Under the pieces are notes generated by a model. It worked only from the letters and a program-made list of their open reading frames with translations, had not been told where the DNA came from and searched no databases. Of a stretch of 64,000 bases of DNA, positions 57,817-64,000 are shown piece by piece (position 1 is the first letter of the stretch; each line of letters begins with the position of its first letter). Source of the DNA: an uncultured Pelagibacteraceae bacterium (lineage in GTDB: Bacteria > Pseudomonadota > Alphaproteobacteria > Pelagibacterales > Pelagibacteraceae); NCBI GenBank assembly GCA_902536085.1, contig CACAWF010000001.1, forward strand, positions 62,001 through 126,000, read 5' to 3'. The translations under genes were made by a program, and so were the position numbers.

Positions 57817-59604
57817 ATGAAATATCCTAAAGAATACCTGGATGAGATAAAACTTAGACTAAAAGTATCCCAAGTAGTTGGAAAAACTGTTCAGCTTAAA
57901 AAAAGAGGAAAAGAGTTCATAGGTTTGTCACCTTTTAAGAATGAAAAAACGCCTTCCTTTACTGTAAATGATGAAAAAGAATTTTATCATTGTTTTAGCA
58001 CTGGTGAGCACGGTAATATTTTTGATTTTCTAATGAAAACTAAATCTGTTGGTTTTGGAGAAGCAGTAAAAACTTTAGCTGCTGAGGCAGGAATGCAACC
58101 TTATAGATTTTCAAATTTTGATGAAAAGAAAGATTTAAGGTTCAAAAAATATAAAAACATATTTCAAGAATATAAAGATAATTTTAATCAGCAACTTTAT
58201 AACGAAACTAACAATGAGGCGCTAAACTATCTTTATAAAAGGGGGTTAAAAAAAGAAGTAATTGACAAGTTTAGATTAGGCTATGTTCCTTGGAAAAATA
58301 ACTTTTACGACAAACTAATCAAAAAGTATTCTGAAGAAGAAATTAATTTAACTGGTCTTTACTACAAAAATGATAAAACAGGAAAATATATAGATCGTTT
58401 TAATTCTAGAATTATTTTTCCAGTTAATAATATTTCTGGTGATACAGTCGCATTTGGCGGAAGAATAATTCGAGAGAGTAAATTGGCGAAATATATAAAT
58501 TCCCCAGAGACTGAATTTTACAAAAAAGGTAATATGATTTTTAATTTAGATAAAGCTAAAAATTTAAGGTCAGAAACAGAAGATGTTATTATCGTCGAAG
58601 GATATATGGATGTCGTGAGTATTTACTCAGCTGGAATTGAAAATGTAATATCAAATTCAGGCACAGCTTTAACTGAAAGGCAAATCTCTTTAATTTGGAA
58701 ATTTTTTTCTAATCCTATAATTTGTTTAGATGGAGATGAAAGTGGTCAGAAAGCTGCAATAAGAATTGCTGAAAGATTATTTCCTTTGATAAACGAAAAA
58801 AACAAAATTTATTTTTCTATAATGCCAGACGGTAAAGATCCTGATGATTTCATAAAAGAAAATGGTAAAAATGGTTTATTGAATTTGCTCAAGGATAAAG
58901 AAATAATTCAATCATATATTTGGAACTATAATTTAAGTAAAATAAATTTAAATAATCCATATGAAATTTCAAAATTTGAAAAAGAAATTAAAAAACTATC
59001 ATATTCAATTCAAGATGAGATTTTAAGAAAATATGTTCTTGAGGATTTTCTTGAGAAAATAAAAAAATTAACTCCCATCCAAACCTCAAGACAAAATTAT
59101 ACCTATTCTTCATTTAAAAAGAAAAAAGATTATAAAATTTTAAAAGAAACAAAGATGCTTTACCAAAAGAAAAAAGATCTCTCAAAAATTCAGATACTGG
59201 AATTTTCTATTTTATTTATAATTCTTAATTATACAGAAATTGCATCCAAAAAACTTGAAGAGTTATCCAATATTGAGTTTACCTCTGAAAAAAACGAGTT
59301 ATTAAAAAATACAATTATAAGATTTTTTTCCGAAGAGAATACCCAAGTTGAATTTCAAACTTTGATTAATAAAGAATACGAGAGCCTCGTACATGAAATA
59401 AATGAGAACTCAAATATTCAATTAATTATTAAAGATAAAAATGAAAATGACATTTCTGAGTTATTAAACGATTTAATCATCGATTTAAAAGAACAGTCAA
59501 ATCTAAAAAAGATAGAATCTTTAGAAAAAAAATTAATAAATAACTTGGATGAAAACTCTTTCTCAGAGTTGATTAAGCTTAAAAGCCAAATAAATAGGGA
59601 TTAA
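57817..59604 (+). CDS. dnaG: DNA primase
   Basis: Makes replication primers. The N-terminal CHC2 domain keeps the fold motif (NEKTPSFTVNDEKEFYHCF) but only one of the four zinc ligands: the positions read S38, K41, C59 and T62. The Toprim core is intact (DVIIVEGYMDVVSIYSAG, near 263, and ICLDGDESGQKAA). RLGYVPWKNNFYD and GRIIRESKLAKYINSPET are typical. A C-terminal helicase-binding region follows. Length 595. Two bases after yqeY. Confidence 0.96.
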   Translation: MKYPKEYLDEIKLRLKVSQVVGKTVQLKKRGKEFIGLSPFKNEKTPSFTVNDEKEFYHCFSTGEHGNIFDFLMKTKSVGFGEAVKTLAAEAGMQPYRFSNFDEKKDLRFKKYKNIFQEYKDNFNQQLYNETNNEALNYLYKRGLKKEVIDKFRLGYVPWKNNFYDKLIKKYSEEEINLTGLYYKNDKTGKYIDRFNSRIIFPVNNISGDTVAFGGRIIRESKLAKYINSPETEFYKKGNMIFNLDKAKNLRSETEDVIIVEGYMDVVSIYSAGIENVISNSGTALTERQISLIWKFFSNPIICLDGDESGQKAAIRIAERLFPLINEKNKIYFSIMPDGKDPDDFIKENGKNGLLNLLKDKEIIQSYIWNYNLSKINLNNPYEISKFEKEIKKLSYSIQDEILRKYVLEDFLEKIKKLTPIQTSRQNYTYSSFKKKKDYKILKETKMLYQKKKDLSKIQILEFSILFIILNYTEIASKKLEELSNIEFTSEKNELLKNTIIRFFSEENTQVEFQTLINKEYESLVHEINENSNIQLIIKDKNENDISELLNDLIIDLKEQSNLKKIESLEKKLINNLDENSFSELIKLKSQINRD

Positions 59605-59658
59605 AAAAGGATAGATTTTTTTTGTTTAGATATTATATATATCTTTCACTAATCATTT

Positions 59659-61530
59659 ATGGCTGAAAAATTAATTACAAAATCATTTGAAAGAATTTTA
59701 GATAAAGGGAAACATAGAGGTTTTATCACTTACGAAGAATTGGGTAAATCTTTAGGTAAGAGAAATGGAACACCCGAAAATATTGAAAGAGCTTTCATAA
59801 TACTTGTAGATGAAAAAATTACTTTAGTAGAAAAAAAATCACAATTTCAATCAAACAAGAAAAAAGAAACACAAACTTCAAATGAGGAGAAAACTTCAGA
59901 TAAAAGCGATGATCCTATAAGAATGTACCTGAGGGAGATGGGTGGAGTTGAATTACTATCTCGTGAGGGCGAGATAGCTATTGCAAAAAGAATTGAGGCT
60001 GGAAAAGATGTAATGATAAACGCTCTTACACAAAGCCCAATCGTAGGAAAAAAAATTAACGAGTGGAAAGAGCAAATCGAGAATCAAAATCTTTTAGTAA
60101 GAGATATTATTGATATTGACTCTACTTACGAAGATTTCGAAGCTTCAGATGATAATGATGATCTAAAAATTGATAAAAAAACTAAATCAAAAAAACAAGG
60201 TTTTGAAGATCAAAAAGCCAAAGATGGTAAAGAGGAAGAGGCAGTTAGTAATGATGATGACGAATTCAATGTTTCGCTTGCTAAAATGGAGGAAGAAATT
60301 AAGCCTAAAATACTAAATATATTAGACTCTCTTAATAAAAACTACTCAAAACTTAAAAAATATCAAATTGAAAAGTTAGAGTGCTTGCTTGCTTCAAAAG
60401 AATTATCAGTTTCAAAAAATAAGAATTTTAAGAAGATTCAGGAAATTTTGGTTGATAATTTTAAAAATTTACAATTAGCACCTCATGTTGTGGAGGAGTT
60501 GGTTCAAGCGCATTATAAAGAAAATAAAAAAATTGTTTCATTAGAAGGGGTTTTACTAAGACTTGCTCTTGATAATAAAATTTCTAGAGAAGAATTTTTA
60601 AAATATTATGTTGGAAATGAGATAAATCCAAGATTTGAGTCTTTCTTAAAAGAAAGTCCGTCCTGGAAGTCACTATTTAAAAAATATAAAAAAGACTTTA
60701 GCGAGATAAGAGATAGACTCGTAGAATTTAGTAAAAAAATCGGTTTATCTGTTGGAGAATTTAAGAAATTAGTTAGTAGAATTCAAAAAGGAGAGAGAGA
60801 GTCTAGAATTGCAAAAAAAGAAATGGTTGAAGCAAACTTAAGGTTGGTTATATCGATTGCTAAAAAATACACTAATAGGGGTTTGCAATTTCTTGATTTA
60901 ATTCAAGAGGGAAATATAGGCTTGATGAAAGCAGTTGACAAATTTGAGTACCGAAGAGGCTACAAGTTTTCAACTTATGCAACATGGTGGATCAGACAAG
61001 CAATTACTCGGTCGATAGCTGATCAGGCTAGAACTATTAGGATCCCAGTACACATGATTGAAACGATAAATAAAATTGTTAGAACTCAAAGACAGATTAT
61101 GAGTGAGTTTGGAAGAGAACCAACGCCAGAAGAATTAGCAAAAAAACTTGCAATGCCATTGGAAAAAGTAAGAAAAGTTTTAAAAATAGCTAAAGAGCCA
61201 GTGTCTCTAGAAACACCAGTTGGGGACGAAGAAGACAGCAGTTTAGGAGATTTTATCGAGGATAAAAATGCATTACAACCATTAGATACCGCTATTCAGT
61301 CAAACCTGAGCGAGTCAACTACAAAAATTTTAGCTTCATTAACTCCAAGAGAAGAGCGAGTTTTAAGAATGCGTTTTGGAATAGGAATGAACACAGATCA
61401 CACACTAGAGGAGGTTGGTCTTCAGTTCTCGGTAACAAGAGAACGAATAAGACAAATTGAAGCTAAAGCACTTAGAAAACTAAAACATCCAAGTAGATCA
61501 AAACAACTCAAAAGTTTCTTAGAAAAGTAG
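59659..61530 (+). CDS. rpoD: RNA polymerase primary sigma factor sigma-70
   Basis: Housekeeping sigma factor. Region 1.1 at the N-terminus; region 1.2 [20 protein letters not shown] near 90-110; an acidic spacer (about 155-205); the non-conserved domain; regions 2.1-2.4 [32 protein letters not shown] and [17 protein letters not shown]; region 3 [14 protein letters not shown]; region 4.2 helix-turn-helix [27 protein letters not shown] (in pieces). Length 623. It follows dnaG by 54 A+T-rich bases. Confidence 0.98.
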   Translation: MAEKLITKSFERILDKGKHRGFITYEELGKSLGKRNGTPENIERAFIILVDEKITLVEKKSQFQSNKKKETQTSNEEKTSDKSDDPIRMYLREMGGVELLSREGEIAIAKRIEAGKDVMINALTQSPIVGKKINEWKEQIENQNLLVRDIIDIDSTYEDFEASDDNDDLKIDKKTKSKKQGFEDQKAKDGKEEEAVSNDDDEFNVSLAKMEEEIKPKILNILDSLNKNYSKLKKYQIEKLECLLASKELSVSKNKNFKKIQEILVDNFKNLQLAPHVVEELVQAHYKENKKIVSLEGVLLRLALDNKISREEFLKYYVGNEINPRFESFLKESPSWKSLFKKYKKDFSEIRDRLVEFSKKIGLSVGEFKKLVSRIQKGERESRIAKKEMVEANLRLVISIAKKYTNRGLQFLDLIQEGNIGLMKAVDKFEYRRGYKFSTYATWWIRQAITRSIADQARTIRIPVHMIETINKIVRTQRQIMSEFGREPTPEELAKKLAMPLEKVRKVLKIAKEPVSLETPVGDEEDSSLGDFIEDKNALQPLDTAIQSNLSESTTKILASLTPREERVLRMRFGIGMNTDHTLEEVGLQFSVTRERIRQIEAKALRKLKHPSRSKQLKSFLEK

Positions 61531-61543
61531 TGCTAAAAGTTTA

Positions 61544-63142
61544 ATGAAAATTAAACCTTCCTTAACTAGGTATCAAACTCATATATATACTTTCTTACTA
61601 GTTTTAATTTCATTTTCAGTAAATCAGTACTATGCGTATTCTGGTGTTTTACCAGTTGATAGTTTTTCAACTTTTAATGCAGGGTATGATATTCTTAATG
61701 GATCGTTGCCCTTTAAAGACTTTTGGGCAATTAAAGGCCCTGTATTAGATATAATACAGGCACTTTACTTTAAAATTTTCGGGGTTTCCTGGATAAGCTA
61801 TACTTTTCACTCTTCAAGTTTTAATTCAATTTTTGCTTTAGCTACTTTTTTTACTCTCCGAAGGTTTAAGCTTGAATTAAAATATGCTTTTCTCTATTCA
61901 TTGTTATCTTCTATTTTGATGTATCCCACATACGGGATACCTTTTACAGATCATCATGTAGCAATATTTTCTATTTTAGCGGTTTACTCATTATGTTTAG
62001 CTATAAAATTAAATCAAAATATTTATTGGATATTAATTCCATTATTTTTGTTTCTTGGTTTTTTGACTAAACAAACACCAGCAGGTTATTTTGGTATTCT
62101 TATTTCATTTATCACAATACTGTACTTGATTAAGAATTTTAGATTAAACATAATTTTAATTGGGTTACTAAGCTCTTTAATTTTAATAGTAATATTTTTC
62201 TTTTTATTATTTTTTTACAAAATACCTTTAGAGTCTTTTATCGTTCAGTATTTGTTATTCCCAATTTCTTTAGGTGAAACTCGAATAGAATGGCTCCTAC
62301 CATTTGAATTTCAAAGGTTTGTTTTAAGACACAAACTTATTTATATAGCTTTATCGATCCCAATTTTTTTATTATTTAAAGGCATCATTAAAAATTTTTT
62401 TTCAATTTTGGATAAAGATAACCTTGTATTTTTACTCCTTTTTGGAACTTTATTGATATTTATTACTCACCAACTAATGACTATAAACGGACTTTTTATT
62501 TTTTTTCTAATACCAGTATTTGCAGGTTTTTCTCATAAATATTCGGAAAAATTTAAGAAAAAAAAATTATTGATTAATTTTTTTATGATTTTAAGTTTAG
62601 TTTCAACTATTTATTACCATCAAAAGTATGTGACAAAAAGAGATACATTACTTTTGAGAGATGTAAATTTGAATAATGCAGTTGACTCTTTAGTAATTGA
62701 TCAAAAACTTCAAGGTTTAAAATGGATTACACATCATTATCCAAATAATCCTAATGAAGAAATTAAAAATTTATTAGAAGCGATTAGTGAAATTAAAAAA
62801 GACACTAGAAAAAAAATGTTAGTAACTGATTATCAATTTATCTCAGTAATTCTTGATATAAATGATAATTCTGCCGCTAGAATATGGTGGCGTCACCATA
62901 TATATCCAGAACCAAATAAGGTTTATTTCGAGGAGTGGAAAAGCTTTCTAATTAGCAAAATTTTAAAAGAAAATATTGAATTAATTTATACTATTAAACC
63001 ACTAGAGGGAGAGGAGAACATATTTGATGGGTTAATATCAAGTGATTGTTATTCAACAAATAAGATAAACGAAATTTTAATTGAACAAAAAATTAATGAT
63101 TGTAAAGAGTTAAGATTATTCTTTAAAAACAAACAAATTTAA
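61544..63142 (+). CDS. Polytopic membrane protein, GT-C glycosyltransferase-like
   Basis: About ten to eleven hydrophobic helices over residues 12-365, then a soluble C-terminal region of about 160 residues. Early loop VDSFSTFNAGYDILNGSLPFKDFW, read in two parts, has the aspartate and following pattern seen in ArnT/PMT-like GT-C proteins that use polyprenyl-linked sugars. FTDHHVAIFSILAVY is another conserved-looking loop. I do not recognise a specific family. It begins 13 bases after rpoD and ends directly before a methyltransferase gene, suggesting a cell-surface glycan role. Confidence 0.6.
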   Translation: MKIKPSLTRYQTHIYTFLLVLISFSVNQYYAYSGVLPVDSFSTFNAGYDILNGSLPFKDFWAIKGPVLDIIQALYFKIFGVSWISYTFHSSSFNSIFALATFFTLRRFKLELKYAFLYSLLSSILMYPTYGIPFTDHHVAIFSILAVYSLCLAIKLNQNIYWILIPLFLFLGFLTKQTPAGYFGILISFITILYLIKNFRLNIILIGLLSSLILIVIFFFLLFFYKIPLESFIVQYLLFPISLGETRIEWLLPFEFQRFVLRHKLIYIALSIPIFLLFKGIIKNFFSILDKDNLVFLLLFGTLLIFITHQLMTINGLFIFFLIPVFAGFSHKYSEKFKKKKLLINFFMILSLVSTIYYHQKYVTKRDTLLLRDVNLNNAVDSLVIDQKLQGLKWITHHYPNNPNEEIKNLLEAISEIKKDTRKKMLVTDYQFISVILDINDNSAARIWWRHHIYPEPNKVYFEEWKSFLISKILKENIELIYTIKPLEGEENIFDGLISSDCYSTNKINEILIEQKINDCKELRLFFKNKQI

Positions 63143-63964
63143 ATGCTTAAAATAACCAAAAAAGTAGAATTTAAACCTGAAGAAAATAAAATGAGAAGTG
63201 TCGCTGACACTGATACAGCAAAAAAAATTTTTAATTCAAGGAAATCTAATAACTTGCGCTTTCTTTTAAAACAAAGATTTAGTTGGATGAATAAATTTAT
63301 TAGCGAAGCCGATATCGGAGTTGAATTTGGTTCGGGAGCAGGTTTTGCGAAACATTATATTCACAACCGAAATTTTAAGACTTCAGATTTAAGCAGTGAC
63401 GATCATTTAGATTATAAAGGTATTGACGCACAATCTACAAATTTTGATGAAGAAAAATTCAACTATGTAATCGCGTCAAATATGATCCATCATATACCAT
63501 TTCCAATAAAATTTTTTAGAGAGATGCATAGGATTTTAAAAAAAGATGGAAAACTAATTATATTTGAATCATATTGTTCAATATTTTTTCAAATTGCAAC
63601 TATAATAATGAAACATGAGGGATTTGACTTTACAAAAAACGTTTGGGATGAAAAAGATCCAAAAAGTGACGAACAAAATGCTTGGGCAGGAAATATTGCA
63701 GTCCCACATTTAATTTTTGATAATGTAAAGGAGTTTAAAAATAATTTGGGAAATTTATTTTCAATAGAGTATGAGGAATTAACAGAGTGTTTGATATTTT
63801 TAAATTCGGGAGGGGTTACTTCAAAAACTTTTTACATCCCTTTGCCTATATTTATGTTAAAATTTCTTAATTATATAGATAAAATTCTAATCAAATTTTT
63901 TCCAAATATTTTTTGTATGGGAAGAAGAATAGTGTTAAAAAAGATAGATAATAGTTTAAGTTAA
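63143..63964 (+). CDS. Class I SAM-dependent methyltransferase (type 11-like)
   Basis: SAM motif I is VEFGSGAGFAKHYI near 59-72. NYVIASNMIHHIPFPIKFFREMHRIL (in pieces) is motif II/III of small-molecule methyltransferases, and DGKLIIFESYC follows. Length 273. The substrate is unknown. It starts with no gap after the membrane protein gene, and a tRNA begins one base after its stop. With the preceding gene it is probably accessory. Confidence 0.8.
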   Translation: MLKITKKVEFKPEENKMRSVADTDTAKKIFNSRKSNNLRFLLKQRFSWMNKFISEADIGVEFGSGAGFAKHYIHNRNFKTSDLSSDDHLDYKGIDAQSTNFDEEKFNYVIASNMIHHIPFPIKFFREMHRILKKDGKLIIFESYCSIFFQIATIIMKHEGFDFTKNVWDEKDPKSDEQNAWAGNIAVPHLIFDNVKEFKNNLGNLFSIEYEELTECLIFLNSGGVTSKTFYIPLPIFMLKFLNYIDKILIKFFPNIFCMGRRIVLKKIDNSLS

Positions 63965-63965
63965 A

Positions 63966-64000
63966 GGGCCTGTAGCTCAGTTGGTTAGAGCAGTACACTC
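63966..64000 (+). tRNA. tRNA, 5' part only (anticodon starts with C; Met or Ile2 likely)
   Basis: GGGCCTGTAGCTCAGTTGG and what follows match the 5' acceptor arm and D arm of a bacterial tRNA. Counting from the GAGC of the D stem gives stem GTACA, then C32, T33, C34. The window ends at position 34 of the tRNA. Although the acceptor resembles tRNA-Ile(GAU), position 34 is C, so CAU (elongator Met or Ile2) is more likely. Confidence 0.75.

Noticed and set aside
59628..59644. A+T palindrome AGATAT-N5-ATATCT between dnaG and rpoD
   Set aside because: Short, purely A+T-rich at the core and likely by chance at this composition; no T-run makes it a terminator. It could be part of a promoter but nothing distinguishes it.
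63966..64000. tRNA-Ile(GAU) at the start of an rRNA operon
   Set aside because: The acceptor looks similar, but position 34 is C and not G; no rRNA sequence is in the window.

Overview
The window is a compact, A+T-rich (visibly around 70 percent), almost intergenic-free stretch of an alphaproteobacterial chromosome. It is most like the SAR11 clade (Pelagibacterales). The case rests on the low G+C, median gene spacing near zero, lysine/isoleucine/asparagine-rich proteins, the alphaproteobacterial block mutY-dciA-dsbA-smc beside rnhB-ccrM, a b/b' type F0 ATP synthase, and genes for retinal synthesis. I found no insertion sequence, prophage, CRISPR array or rRNA gene. No stretch longer than about 130 bases lacks a gene.

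Layout. (1) 1-8349: a cut CDGSH Fe-S protein and rsmE, then a terminal oxidase operon (coxB, coxA, ctaB, a 37-residue CoxF-like protein, ctaG, coxC, surf1) running into thrC and a peroxiredoxin. (2) 8342-20823, all on the minus strand with no gap above 17 bases, read from the high end: dciA, dsbA-like, smc, atpI, atpB, atpE, atpF', atpF, crtI, crtB, crtY, blh, ispH, thrB, rnhA. This puts the F0 sector of ATP synthase and the beta-carotene/retinal pathway in one transcriptional line. (3) 20818-25360: mutY and a flavin monooxygenase face ccrM, rnhB and a uracil-DNA glycosylase. (4) 25364-29287: TPR protein, ispE, tRNA-Gln(UUG), CCA-adding enzyme. (5) 29284-33677: greA, hemF and trmL face the petABC cytochrome bc1 operon. 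(6) 33654-39673, minus: ychF, pth, rplY, prs, pgeF, midA, lgt. (7) 39725-43312: ubiK, a PetP/PetR-like regulator pair with a histidine kinase, and ilvE. (8) 43309-49029, minus: pgsA, uvrC, folB, a pteridine-reductase-like SDR and uvrB. (9) 49068-56048: an aspartate aminotransferase, trxB, an ELM1-like protein, a 2-oxoglutarate dioxygenase, and carB/carA. (10) 57359-64000: yqeY, dnaG, rpoD, then two less ordinary genes (a GT-C-like membrane protein and a methyltransferase) and the 5' half of a tRNA.

The main theme is aerobic energy conversion: cytochrome oxidase, bc1 complex, F0 ATP synthase, heme and ubiquinone accessory genes, and retinal synthesis, which implies a rhodopsin encoded elsewhere. 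The rest is housekeeping: repair, folate, translation and amino-acid synthesis.

Most worth a second look: the ATP synthase-retinal superoperon; a perfect inverted repeat carrying two GANTC sites directly before ccrM; a short SMC with no visible hinge; loss of metal ligands in DnaG and in the uracil-DNA glycosylase; and 3'-end overlap at every convergent gene pair.
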